The translations under genes and the position numbers were made by a program. A stretch of 64,000 bases of DNA from Microbacterium sufflavum (GTDB taxonomy: Bacteria > Actinomycetota > Actinomycetes > Actinomycetales > Microbacteriaceae): assembly GCF_023101165.1 (NCBI RefSeq), contig NZ_CP078076.1, positions 310,001-374,000 on the forward strand, given 5' to 3'. Of the stretch, positions 32,122-40,547 are shown piece by piece; the stretch's first letter is position 1; each line of letters opens with the position of its first letter. The notes below the pieces were generated by a model, which saw only the letters and a list, made by a program, of their open reading frames with translations, was not told the DNA's origin and made no database searches.

Positions 32122-33198
32122 ATGGCGCGCTTCGGGATCGAGGAGGAGTTCCTCCTGCTCGATGAGAACTCGCTGCTGCCCGTCGGCCTGTCCGGCGACG
32201 TCCTGGAGCGCATCGGCGACCGCCCGCTGACCGGGCGGGTGACCACGGAGTACCTGGCGTCGCAGCTCGAGTGCCTCACCGAGCCGGTGTCGACCGCGGA
32301 GGCGGCGCGGCGCCAGTTGCGTGGCCTGCGCAGCCTGCTGGGCGAGCACGCACGCGCCCTCCACGCGGTGGCCGCCCCGACCGGGAGCCCGTTCACCACC
32401 GCGCGCTCGCCCCGGCTCTCCCCGTCACCGCACTACGACGACGTGGCCCGGCGGCTCGCGCACCTGACCCGCGAGCACGAGGTGAACGGCCTGCACGTGC
32501 ACGTCGAGGTGCTCGACGAGGAGGAACAGGTGCGCGCGCTCAACCGCCTGCGCGGCTGGCTCCCGCTGCTGCTCGCGCTGAGCGCCAACAGCCCGTTCGC
32601 CCACGGCCTCGACGCGGGCTTCGCGAGCTGGCGGAGCATGCTCATCCGGCGACTGCCCTCATCGTGGTGCCCGCCGCGGTTCCACGACCTCGACGACTAC
32701 CGCGCCCGGGTCGGGCAACTGCTCGCCCTGGGCACGATCGGCGAGGCCAGCTCGTTGTCGTGGGCGGTGCGGCTGTCCGAGCGATACCCCACCGTCGAGG
32801 CACGGATCGCCGACGCGCAGCTCACCGCCGACGATGCCGTGCTGTCGGCGCTGCTGTGCCGGGCGATCGCGCTGAGCACCGAGCAGCGGCTGGCCGAGGA
32901 ACGCATCGACGCCCTGGACGCGTCGGTGTGGACGGCGGCGCGGGCCGGGATGGGCGCACGCATCGTCGACCCGCTGTCGGGCGAGGTCGCCGACGCGTGG
33001 GCGGTCGCGGAGGGCCTGCTCGCCGAGATCCGCCCGGTGCTGCAGCAGCTCGGCGACGAGGCCGCGGTCGATGAGGCCCTGGGACGCCTGCGCGCGGAGG
33101 GAACCGGCGCCGAGCGGCAGCGGACCGCCTACCGCGACGGCGGTCGCGAGGGGCTCACGGAACTGCTCCGCGCGGGGACGGAGACCGCGTCGGCCTGA
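32122..33198 (+). CDS. Carboxylate-amine ligase, YbdK/GCS2 family
   Basis: A 358-residue GCS2-family ligase, relatives of which form gamma-glutamylcysteine weakly from glutamate and cysteine. The signature FGIEEEFLLLDENSL opens the protein; SQLECLTEPVST, EVNGLHVHVEVLD and LALSANSPFAHGLDAGFASWR are family active-site segments. EgtA and YbdK belong here; no ergothioneine genes are nearby, so the in vivo substrate is open. It probably shares the transcript of the DUF7218 gene. Confidence 0.87.
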   Translation: MARFGIEEEFLLLDENSLLPVGLSGDVLERIGDRPLTGRVTTEYLASQLECLTEPVSTAEAARRQLRGLRSLLGEHARALHAVAAPTGSPFTTARSPRLSPSPHYDDVARRLAHLTREHEVNGLHVHVEVLDEEEQVRALNRLRGWLPLLLALSANSPFAHGLDAGFASWRSMLIRRLPSSWCPPRFHDLDDYRARVGQLLALGTIGEASSLSWAVRLSERYPTVEARIADAQLTADDAVLSALLCRAIALSTEQRLAEERIDALDASVWTAARAGMGARIVDPLSGEVADAWAVAEGLLAEIRPVLQQLGDEAAVDEALGRLRAEGTGAERQRTAYRDGGREGLTELLRAGTETASA

Positions 33199-33236
33199 CC
33201 CGCCCCGGCGTCCGCGGCCGGGAGTAGGGTCGGCTC

Positions 33237-34652
33237 GTGGCCTCCTTCGCCCCCCTCCAGCGGCTCGTCATCGCGATCGCGGTGCTCGCGTCCTTCGTGA
33301 CCTTCCTCGACGGCACGGTGGTGAACGTCGCGCTGCCCGCCATCAGCCGTGAGCTCGGCGGCGGCATCACCACGCAGCAGTGGGTGGTCGACGCCTACCT
33401 CATCACTTTGAGCGCGCTGATCCTGCTGGCGGGGTCGCTGTCCGACGCGTATGGCCGGGTGGTGGTCATGCGCATCGGCCTGATCGCGTTCGGCATCGCG
33501 TCGATCGCGGTCGCCGCGGCGGTCGACCCGCTCATGCTGATCGTCGCCCGCGCGGCCCAGGGAGCGGCGGGCGCCCTGCTCGTGCCGAGCTCCCTGGCAC
33601 TGATCACGGCCACGATGCGCGGCGACGTGCAGGCGAGGGCCATCGGCGTCTGGACGGCCTTCACGACCGCGGCGCAGCTGGTCGGGCCGCTGCTGGGCGG
33701 GCTGTTCGTCGACTTCCTGTCGTGGCGGTTCGTGTTCCTCATCAACGTGCTGCCCATCGGCGTGACGCTGCTGCTGCTGGCTCGACTCCAGCTGCCCGAG
33801 CGGCCCCGCGGCGTCGGGGTGGACTGGTGGAGCGGTGCGCTGTGCGCCGTGGGACTCGGTGCGGTCGTGTTCGCCCTGATCGAGCAGCCGAACCTCGGAT
33901 GGGGCTCGCCCGCGATCTGGGTCCCCGCAGTCGCGGGCGCCGCCCTGTTCGCGGCGTTCCTGCTGCGCCAGCGCCGCTCGGCCGCCCCGCTCATGCCGCT
34001 GTGGCTGTTCCGCGTGCGCGACTTCGGCTGGGGCAACCTCGCGACGCTGTTCGTGTACGCCGCGCTCTCGCTCAACGGCTTCGTGGTCGGGGTGTACCTG
34101 CAGCAGGGCGCCGGGCTCAGTGCCACCGCCGCGGGTCTCGCGAGCCTGCCGATGACGATCCTCATGATCCTGGTGAGCTCGCGCGCGGGAGGGTGGGCGG
34201 GGCGCTGGGGTCCGCGCATCTTCATGACGATCGGTCCGCTGATCATGGCGGCCGGTGCGCTGATGCTGCTGACCGTGTCCGCCGAGTTCGACTACTGGTG
34301 GCAGGTGCTTCCCGCCATGGTCGTGATGGGGCTGGGCCTCTCGCTCACGGTCGCTCCGCTGACGGCCGCGATCCTCGGCGCGATCGACGAGAACCACTCG
34401 GGCATCGCCTCGGCCGTGAACAACGCGGTCTCGCGCGTGGCCGGGCTCCTGGTGGTGGCGATGCTGTCGACGATCGTCGGCGGCGCCCTCGACCTCGACG
34501 GTTTCCACAGCGCCGCCTGGGTCACGGCCGCGCTCCTGGTGCTGGGCGGCGTGGTGTCGTGGATCGGCATCCGTCGCAACCCGTCCGAAGACCCGACGGC
34601 CTCCGCGGAGGGCGCCCCGGCTCCGGCCCCGCCCGTCCCCGGTCGCGGCTGA
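33237..34652 (+). CDS. MFS transporter, DHA2 (EmrB/QacA) family
   Basis: A 471-residue, 14-helix drug:H+ antiporter-type protein. DHA2 signatures are FLDGTVVNVALPAIS in helix 1, QWVVDAYLITLSALILLAGSLSDAYGRVVV, and the motif C-like LGPLL region around TAFTTAAQLVGPLLGG. The GTG at 33237 has TAGGGT 6 bp upstream and no ribosome site, so the mRNA is leaderless. No dedicated regulator is adjacent. The substrate is unknown. Confidence 0.9.
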   Translation: MASFAPLQRLVIAIAVLASFVTFLDGTVVNVALPAISRELGGGITTQQWVVDAYLITLSALILLAGSLSDAYGRVVVMRIGLIAFGIASIAVAAAVDPLMLIVARAAQGAAGALLVPSSLALITATMRGDVQARAIGVWTAFTTAAQLVGPLLGGLFVDFLSWRFVFLINVLPIGVTLLLLARLQLPERPRGVGVDWWSGALCAVGLGAVVFALIEQPNLGWGSPAIWVPAVAGAALFAAFLLRQRRSAAPLMPLWLFRVRDFGWGNLATLFVYAALSLNGFVVGVYLQQGAGLSATAAGLASLPMTILMILVSSRAGGWAGRWGPRIFMTIGPLIMAAGALMLLTVSAEFDYWWQVLPAMVVMGLGLSLTVAPLTAAILGAIDENHSGIASAVNNAVSRVAGLLVVAMLSTIVGGALDLDGFHSAAWVTAALLVLGGVVSWIGIRRNPSEDPTASAEGAPAPAPPVPGRG

Positions 34653-34711
34653 GAGCACGAGACGTCCGCGCGCAGGAGCGCGGTCGCTGCATGCCTCCCC
34701 GACGGCTCGGC

Positions 34712-34750
34712 GTCAAGTCCCTGGCTCCGTTCGCGCGCCCGCGCGATGAT
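34712..34750 (+). promoter_or_regulatory. Stress-box promoter of the haem-oxygenase-like gene
   Basis: GTCAAGTCC followed by CTG (34712-34723), 24 bp from the nine-base box, then GATGAT (34745-34750). Confidence 0.6.
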
Positions 34751-34782
34751 GCCGGTGATCGATCCGATGGGAGCCCCTCCAC

Positions 34783-35826
34783 ATGACCGTCTCCACCCTC
34801 GACACCGACACCGCCGTCGGATTCTCCCCGCGCGGCCCGCTGTCGGCCGCCGTGCTGTCCTGCCTCGTCCACGGCGACGACAGCGTCGACCTGCCGGAGC
34901 TCGCGGCGACCGCCGTGGCCGAGACCACCGACGTCGTCCGCGACGACGACATCCAGCTCGCCCTGTTCGTGCTGTACGCGTCGTCGTACGGATCGCTTCC
35001 CGCGCTCGACGCATCGCGGGAGTGGGACGCGGGCGTCATCACCGCCCGGCGCCTCCTGGAAGACGCGTTCGAGGCGGCCCTGCGCGAGACCGTGCCGGTG
35101 CCGGAGCTGCCCGAGCCGACGGTCGACGCGGTGGGCCGGGCCCTGTTCGCGCTCGCCGCCGCCGACACCGGACCGAGCGTGGCGCGCTACATCGCCAAGA
35201 AGGCCACGCGGGAGCAGGCGGAGGAGTCGCTGATCCTCCGCTCGATCTACACGCTGCGCGAAGCCGACCCGCACTCGTGGGCGATCCCGCGTCTGACCGG
35301 TCGGGCGAAGGCGGCCCTCGTCGAGATCCAGTCGGACGAGTACGGCGGCGGCCGGCCGCAGCGCGTGCACGCGGAGCTGTACGCCAGGGCCATGCGGGCC
35401 GCCGACCTCGACGACACGTACGGCGCCTACGTCGACGACGCCCCCGCGATCACGCTCGCCTCGCACAATCTGATGACCCTGTTCGGGCTCAACCGCCGGC
35501 TGGTCGGCGCGATCGTCGGGCACCTCGCCGCGTACGAGATGACGTCGTCGATCCCGTGCCGCTTCTACGCGGACGGGCTGCGGCGCCTCGGCTTCACCGA
35601 CGAGGTGGCCGCCTACTTCGACGAGCACGTGGAGGCCGACGCGGTGCACGAGCAGATCGCCGCGCGCGACCTCGCCGGCAGCCTGGCGGAGGATCGCCCC
35701 GAGGTGCTCGGCGACGTCGTGTTCGGGGCCGCCGCGTGCCTCACCGTGGACGGCTGGGCGGGACAGCACATGCTCGACGCCTGGGCGGCCGGCGCCTCGG
35801 CGCTGCGCGGGCGGGAGTCGTCATGA
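34783..35826 (+). CDS. Iron-containing redox enzyme family (haem-oxygenase-like diiron)
   Basis: A 347-residue all-helical protein of the HDO (haem-oxygenase-like diiron oxidase) group. Candidate iron ligands are Glu/His in HAELYARAM, in IVGHLAAYEMTSS and in YFDEHVEADAVHEQ. Family members perform oxidative decarboxylation or hydroxylation; the substrate here is unknown. It overlaps the CDGSH gene by 4 bp, which could deliver electrons, and has a stress box upstream. Confidence 0.83.
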   Translation: MTVSTLDTDTAVGFSPRGPLSAAVLSCLVHGDDSVDLPELAATAVAETTDVVRDDDIQLALFVLYASSYGSLPALDASREWDAGVITARRLLEDAFEAALRETVPVPELPEPTVDAVGRALFALAAADTGPSVARYIAKKATREQAEESLILRSIYTLREADPHSWAIPRLTGRAKAALVEIQSDEYGGGRPQRVHAELYARAMRAADLDDTYGAYVDDAPAITLASHNLMTLFGLNRRLVGAIVGHLAAYEMTSSIPCRFYADGLRRLGFTDEVAAYFDEHVEADAVHEQIAARDLAGSLAEDRPEVLGDVVFGAAACLTVDGWAGQHMLDAWAAGASALRGRESS

Positions 35827-36056
35827 GCGGGCGCGACGAGCCGGTCACCGTCACCCCCTACCCGGACGGGCCCCTGCTCGTCCGCGGCGACATCGAGCTG
35901 CGGTCCGCGGACGGCGCGCTGATCGACCCCGGCCGGCGCACGGTCGCGCTGTGCCGCTGCGGCCTGTCCGCCGTGAAGCCGTTCTGCGACGGCACTCACA
36001 AGGCGGCCGGCTTCCGGACCGACGACGAGGGGCCGCGTCAGCCCTCCGGCCAGTAG
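35823..36056 (+). CDS. CDGSH iron-sulfur domain protein
   Basis: A 77-residue protein with one CDGSH-type [2Fe-2S] motif: LCRCGLSAVKPFCDGTHK gives the three-Cys, one-His ligand set (C-x-C, then C-D-G-T-H). The N-terminal part is a MitoNEET-like strand segment (GPLLVRGDIELR). It is translationally coupled to the haem-oxygenase-like enzyme and probably its electron carrier. Its 3' end overlaps the convergent yggS by 19 bp. Confidence 0.9.
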   Translation: MSGRDEPVTVTPYPDGPLLVRGDIELRSADGALIDPGRRTVALCRCGLSAVKPFCDGTHKAAGFRTDDEGPRQPSGQ

Positions 36057-36817
36057 TAGCTGTCGGGCAGGGCGCGCGCGCCGAAGATCGCCTGCCCGAC
36101 CCGCACGCACGTCGCCCCCTCCTCGACCGCGATCTCGTAGTCGCCCGACATCCCCATCGACAGCTCCCCGTCGCCGATCAGGTCGGGATCGTCCGCCTTG
36201 GCGCGGTCGCGGAGCTCGCGCAGCACGCGGAAGCACGCGCGCACCCTGGTCTCGTCCGGGGTGAGGATCGCGAGCGTCATGAGCCCGCGCACCCGCAGCG
36301 ACGAGTACACCGGCAGTGCCTTCAGGAACCCGGACAGCTCCGCGGGCGGCATGCCGAACTTCGAGTCCTCCGCGGAGGTGTTCACCTGCACGAACACGTC
36401 GAGACCGCGACCGGCCGCCTGCAGCCTTCGGTCCAGCGCCTCGGCGACCCGGAGCCGGTCGAGTGCCTGGAACTCGTGCGCGAACGCGGCGACATCGCGC
36501 GCCTTGTTGGTCTGCAGGTGTCCGATGATCGCCCACGAGACGTCGAGGTCTTCCGTCTCACGGTGCTTGCGCACGGCCTCCTGCACCTTGTTCTCGCCGA
36601 GGAGCCGCAGCCCGGAGTCGATCGCGATGCGCAGCCGCTCGGTCGGCACAGTCTTGCTGACCGGCAGCAGCCGCACGCTCGCGGCATCGCGCCCGGCGCG
36701 GTCGGCGGCGGCGTCGATGCGCGCCCGGACGGCGGCGACGTTGGCTCGGAAGTCGGCGACGGTGGTGGCCGTGGGGTAGCGGGCGGAGGTGTTCTCCTCG
36801 TCGACTGACTTTGACAT
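36038..36817 (-). CDS. PLP-binding protein, YggS/PROSC family
   Basis: A 259-residue PLP carrier that keeps vitamin B6 and amino-acid pools in balance rather than catalysing a reaction. The PLP Lys is in RLLPVSKTVP, with the IGHLQTNKAR, QVNTSAEDSKFGM and LSMGMSGDYEIAVEEG motifs of the family. The ATG at 36817 lies inside the MocR-type operator, with TAGATT 7 bp upstream and no ribosome site, so it is leaderless. It usually sits by ftsZ/sepF; here it stands beside an aminotransferase instead, which makes a duplicate copy likely. Confidence 0.9.
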   Translation of the reverse strand: MSKSVDEENTSARYPTATTVADFRANVAAVRARIDAAADRAGRDAASVRLLPVSKTVPTERLRIAIDSGLRLLGENKVQEAVRKHRETEDLDVSWAIIGHLQTNKARDVAAFAHEFQALDRLRVAEALDRRLQAAGRGLDVFVQVNTSAEDSKFGMPPAELSGFLKALPVYSSLRVRGLMTLAILTPDETRVRACFRVLRELRDRAKADDPDLIGDGELSMGMSGDYEIAVEEGATCVRVGQAIFGARALPDSYYWPEG

Positions 36818-36839
36818 AGGCCAAAATCTAACATAGCTT
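36808..36839 (+). promoter_or_regulatory. Promoter/operator of the GABA-type aminotransferase gene (MocR site)
   Basis: TTGACA (36811-36816), 17 bp, TAGCTT (36834-36839) form the plus promoter. GACTTTGACATAGG then CAAA-ATCT here matches the MocR gene's own promoter at 21 of 23 positions. The half-palindrome TTGACATAGGCCAA covers the -35 box and also the start codon of the divergent yggS. Confidence 0.65.
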
Positions 36840-36893
36840 CGAGTCACGCCGCGCGCCCGCCGGCCGTCGCCCTCCCTCCGAAGGAGTCCGCCC

Positions 36894-38237
36894 ATGACCG
36901 TGCCCGGCCTGTTCTCCGACACCGCCCTGATCACCCCGCGCCTGCGCACCGAGGTGCCCGGCCCCCGCAGTCGCGCGCTGCACGAGAGGCGCCTGCGCGT
37001 CGTGCCCCGCGGCGTCGGCAGCGTGCTGCCGGTCTACATCGAGCACGCCGACGGTCCGTGGGTCACCGACGTCGACGGCAACCGCTTCCTCGACCTGGGC
37101 AGCGGCATCGGCGTGACCACGATCGGGCACACCAACCGCGCGGCGGTCACCGCGGCGGCGGATCAGCTCGACCGCGTCACCCACACCCTCTTCACGGTCA
37201 CCCCCTACGAGGGCTACGTGCACCTCGCGGAGCTGCTCGCCGCGCACACCCCCGGCGACCACGAGAAGCGCACGATGCTCGCGAACTCCGGCGCCGAGGC
37301 CGTCGAGAACGCCGTGAAGATCGCCCGCAGGCACACCGGCCGCCGCGCCGTCGCCGCTCTCGATCACGCGTTCCACGGCCGCACGAACCTGGCGCTCGCG
37401 ATGAACCACCGGGCCGTGCCGTACGGGGCGGGCTTCGGCCCGTTCGCGCCCGATGTGCACCGCGTCCCCAACTCCTACCCGTACCGCGACGGCCTGAGCG
37501 GCGCCGAGGCGGCGGCCCGCACGATCGGCTACCTCGAGCAGCGGATCGGCGCGGGCGACCTCGCCGCCGTCATCGCCGAACCCATCCAGGGCGAGGGCGG
37601 CTTCGTCGTGCCCGCCGACGGCTACCTGCCCGCGCTGCAGGAGTGGTGCACGCGCCACGGCGTGGTCTTCATCGCCGACGAGATCCAGACCGGCCTGGGC
37701 CGCACGGGCACCTGGTTCGCAAGCGAGCACTTCGGCCTCGTGCCCGACCTCGTGCTCACCGCGAAGGGCATCGCGGCCGGACTGCCGCTCGCGGGAGTGA
37801 CCGGCCGCGCCGAGATCATGGACGCACCGGACCCCGGCGGACTCGGCGGCACGTTCGGCGGCAACCCCGTGTCGATCGCCGCGGCCGTCGCGGTGTTCGA
37901 CGAGCTCGCGGAGGGCGAGTTCTTCGCCGACGCGGCCCGCATCGGCGCGCACCTGCGGGCCCGGCTGACCGAGCTGGCGTCGCGCCACCGGATCATCGGC
38001 GACGTCCGCGGGATCGGGGCGATGCAGGCGTTCGAGCTGAGCGAGCCCGGCACCACCCGGCCCCTCGCGGGTGCCGCGACGGCCATCGCGGAGTTCGCCG
38101 CGCAGCGAGGCATCCTGCTCCTCACCGCGGGCAGCGACGGCAACGTCATCCGTTTCCTCCCCACGCTCACCACGACCGACGCGCAGCTCGACACGGCGGT
38201 GAGCGTGATCGACGACGCCCTCGCCGCACTCGGCTGA
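36894..38237 (+). CDS. gabT: Class III aminotransferase, 4-aminobutyrate type
   Basis: A 447-residue PLP enzyme of the GABA/ornithine aminotransferase group. Motifs are MLANSGAEAVENAVKIAR, DHAFHGRTNLALAM, EPIQGEGGFVVP, FIADEIQTGLGRTG and PLP Lys in LTAKGIAAGLP. GABA as substrate fits family and context but other omega-amino acids are possible; no gabD is adjacent. It shares promoter sequence with the MocR regulator at 44 kb and is followed after 28 bp by a glutamine amidotransferase. Confidence 0.87.
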   Translation: MTVPGLFSDTALITPRLRTEVPGPRSRALHERRLRVVPRGVGSVLPVYIEHADGPWVTDVDGNRFLDLGSGIGVTTIGHTNRAAVTAAADQLDRVTHTLFTVTPYEGYVHLAELLAAHTPGDHEKRTMLANSGAEAVENAVKIARRHTGRRAVAALDHAFHGRTNLALAMNHRAVPYGAGFGPFAPDVHRVPNSYPYRDGLSGAEAAARTIGYLEQRIGAGDLAAVIAEPIQGEGGFVVPADGYLPALQEWCTRHGVVFIADEIQTGLGRTGTWFASEHFGLVPDLVLTAKGIAAGLPLAGVTGRAEIMDAPDPGGLGGTFGGNPVSIAAAVAVFDELAEGEFFADAARIGAHLRARLTELASRHRIIGDVRGIGAMQAFELSEPGTTRPLAGAATAIAEFAAQRGILLLTAGSDGNVIRFLPTLTTTDAQLDTAVSVIDDALAALG

Positions 38238-38265
38238 CCGCGACTCCCACCCGACCAGGAGACCC

Positions 38266-38985
38266 ATGAGCGCATCGACCCCCACGCGCACCGCCCTCGC
38301 CCTGCGCCATGTCGCGTTCGAAGACCTCGGCATCCTCGCGCCGCTGCTGGAGGAGCGCGGCTACCGCGTCCGGTATCACGACGCCGGCGTCGACGAACTC
38401 GACCGGGCCGAGGTCGCCTCGGCTGATCTGGTGGTGGTGCTCGGCGGCCCCATCGGCGTGTACGACGACGACCGCTACCCGTTCCTCGCCCCCACGAAGG
38501 ACGCCCTGTCGGCACGACTCGCGGCGGACCGTCCCACGCTCGGGATCTGCCTCGGCGCCCAGGTGCTCGCCGAGGCGCTGGGGGCTCGGGTCGCCCCGAC
38601 GGGCGGCGTCGAGATCGGGTACGCGCCCGTGGACCTCACGCTGGACGGGCGCACCTCACCGCTGTCAGCGCTGGACGGCGAGCCCGTGCTGCACTGGCAC
38701 GGCGACGCCTTCGAGATCCCCCCGGGCGCGCGCCACCTCGCCCGCACGCCCGGCTTCCCGCACCAGGCGTTCTCGCGGGGCCGTGCACTCGGGCTGCAGT
38801 TCCACGTCGAAGCCGACCACCGTACGATCGAGCGCTGGCTGATCGGCCATGCGCACGAGCTGCACCACCGCGGCATCGACCCCCGCTCGATCCGGAGACA
38901 GGCGGCCGCGCACGGCCCCCGACTCGAGCACCGCGCGCGTACGGCGATCGGAACCTGGCTCGACGAGGTCGAGCCCGCGCACTGA
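38266..38985 (+). CDS. Class I glutamine amidotransferase
   Basis: A 239-residue GATase with catalytic Cys in GICLGAQVLAEALG and the His/Glu pair in LQFHVEADH. GuaA-like stand-alone members hydrolyse glutamine or gamma-glutamyl compounds. Being next to a GABA-type transaminase it may hydrolyse a gamma-glutamylated amine, but the usual PuuD signature was not recognised. A CAGGAG site precedes the ATG. A strong terminator hairpin follows. Confidence 0.83.
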   Translation: MSASTPTRTALALRHVAFEDLGILAPLLEERGYRVRYHDAGVDELDRAEVASADLVVVLGGPIGVYDDDRYPFLAPTKDALSARLAADRPTLGICLGAQVLAEALGARVAPTGGVEIGYAPVDLTLDGRTSPLSALDGEPVLHWHGDAFEIPPGARHLARTPGFPHQAFSRGRALGLQFHVEADHRTIERWLIGHAHELHHRGIDPRSIRRQAAAHGPRLEHRARTAIGTWLDEVEPAH

Positions 38986-38986
38986 G

Positions 38987-39019
38987 AAGGGGCCGGATCC
39001 CCCGCGGATCCGGCCCCTT
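38987..39019. terminator. Perfect 14-bp hairpin terminator
   Basis: AAGGGGCCGGATCC (38987-39000) pairs with GGATCCGGCCCCTT (39006-39019) around a 5-base loop, between the convergent amidotransferase and AhpD-like genes. It works for both directions. Confidence 0.85.
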
Positions 39020-39028
39020 CCCGTATCG

Positions 39029-39574
39029 TCACGCGGCGCGATGCAGCGGCACCGTCGGGAAGTCGATCGGCACGTCGAGCGCGAGGTTCACGTAGTTCGT
39101 GAACAGGTTGAGCGCCACCTGGCCGATCGTCTCGACGATCTCCTCGTCGCTCCAGCCCTGGGCGCGCACGGCGTCGACCTCGGCGGAGCTCACCTGCCCG
39201 CGCTGCTCGACCACCGCGAGCGCGAAGGTCAGCAGGGCCGCGGTGCGCGGGTCCTCCGAGGTGCCCTCCTGCGCCGCGGCGAGCGCGTCGGCGGAGAGCC
39301 CGGCCTTCTTGCCCAGCGCGGTGTGCGCCGCGAGGCAGTAGCCGCACGAGTTGCGGTTGGCGACGGCCACCGCGATCTGCTCGCTGAGCGCGGCTCCGAG
39401 CGAACCGCCCCCGTAGGCGCCGAACGCGCTCCACATGCTGGTCAGCGCGGCCGGGGAGTTCGCCACGGCCCGGAACATGGCGGGGACGGCGCCGAACGCG
39501 GCACCGATCTGGTCGAGCTGGTCCTTGACGGGTCCGGTGGCGGCGTCACGGTCGATGAGAGGGACGTTGGGCAC
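39029..39574 (-). CDS. Carboxymuconolactone decarboxylase / AhpD-like protein
   Basis: A 181-residue protein of the CMD family. The redox motif NSCGYCLAAHTALGKKAG has Cys-x2-Cys plus His as in AhpD, so a peroxidase-like thiol role is more likely than decarboxylation. It is divergent from an AraC-type activator, its probable regulator. GGAG lies about 5 bp before the ATG. Confidence 0.88.
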   Translation of the reverse strand: MPNVPLIDRDAATGPVKDQLDQIGAAFGAVPAMFRAVANSPAALTSMWSAFGAYGGGSLGAALSEQIAVAVANRNSCGYCLAAHTALGKKAGLSADALAAAQEGTSEDPRTAALLTFALAVVEQRGQVSSAEVDAVRAQGWSDEEIVETIGQVALNLFTNYVNLALDVPIDFPTVPLHRAA

Positions 39575-39693
39575 GGGATGCTCCTTTGTTCGATCGGGCC
39601 GGGTGTCGACCCGCCCTCAGTCTTCTCGAATCCTCCGGACGATACGCATCATCCGGTCTTGCATTCACCGCAGATCGTCCAGAGAATGGAGAG

Positions 39694-40545
39694 GTGCCAC
39701 CCCTCGACCGCCTCACACCCCTGCTCGATCGGTTCCGCGTGCGCACGCGGCTCTTCCACACCGGGCCCCTGTGCGGCACCACGGAGTTCGCGGCGAGCCG
39801 AGGACAGGGGTTCCTGCACGTGCTGCGCCGCGGCGAACTGGAGCTGACGTATCCGCGCGTCGACGGCGGCCGTGCGCGCGAGCGCATCACCCGCCCGAGC
39901 CTGCTGTTCTTCCCCCGCCCGCTCGACCATACGTTCCTCAACGCCCCGACCGCGGAATCCGACTTCGCGTGCGCCACGATCGACGTCGACGGTGGCGCCA
40001 CCCACCCCCTCGTCCGCACGCTGCCGCCCGTGATCGTGCTGCCCCTCGACGAGGTCGCCACCCTCTCCCCCGCGCTCGACCTGCTGTTCGCCGAGGTCGA
40101 CAACGTCCGCTGCGGTCGCCCGCTGCTCGCCGACCGCCTCTTCGAGGTCGTGCTGATCCAACTGCTGCGGTGGATGCTCGACCACCCCGACGGCCTCGCC
40201 CTGCCGCCCGGGCTGCTGCCGGGCCTCGCCGACGAGCGGCTCGCCCCCGCCCTGGTCGCGATGCACGAGGCCCCCGGAGAGGCCTGGACGCTGGAGGCCC
40301 TCGCCCGCCGCGCCGCCCTGTCGCGCAGCGCCTTCGCGGCCCGCTTCAAAGAGGTCGTCGGCCGGGCGCCGGGCGACTACCTCACCGAGTGGCGGCTCAC
40401 GATCGCGCAGGAACAGCTCCGCGCGGGCATGACGGTCAGCGCGGTCGCCGCGGAGCTCGGCTACGCGAGCGCCTCCGCGTTCTCCCGGGTGTTCACGCAG
40501 CGTCTCGGCCACTCGCCGCGTGCGTGGCTGGGTCTCGCCGCGTAG
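39694..40545 (+). CDS. AraC-family transcriptional regulator (cupin N-terminus)
   Basis: A 283-residue regulator with an N-terminal cupin_6 domain (residues about 8-185) and two C-terminal AraC helix-turn-helices (WTLEALARRAALSRSAFAARFKEVVG and MTVSAVAAELGYASASAFSRVF). The GTG at 39694 is chosen because GAGAAT lies 6 bp upstream, suggesting a leaderless mRNA; an earlier in-frame start would cover the divergent promoter. It probably controls the AhpD-like gene. Confidence 0.87.
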   Translation: MPPLDRLTPLLDRFRVRTRLFHTGPLCGTTEFAASRGQGFLHVLRRGELELTYPRVDGGRARERITRPSLLFFPRPLDHTFLNAPTAESDFACATIDVDGGATHPLVRTLPPVIVLPLDEVATLSPALDLLFAEVDNVRCGRPLLADRLFEVVLIQLLRWMLDHPDGLALPPGLLPGLADERLAPALVAMHEAPGEAWTLEALARRAALSRSAFAARFKEVVGRAPGDYLTEWRLTIAQEQLRAGMTVSAVAAELGYASASAFSRVFTQRLGHSPRAWLGLAA

Positions 40546-40547
40546 CC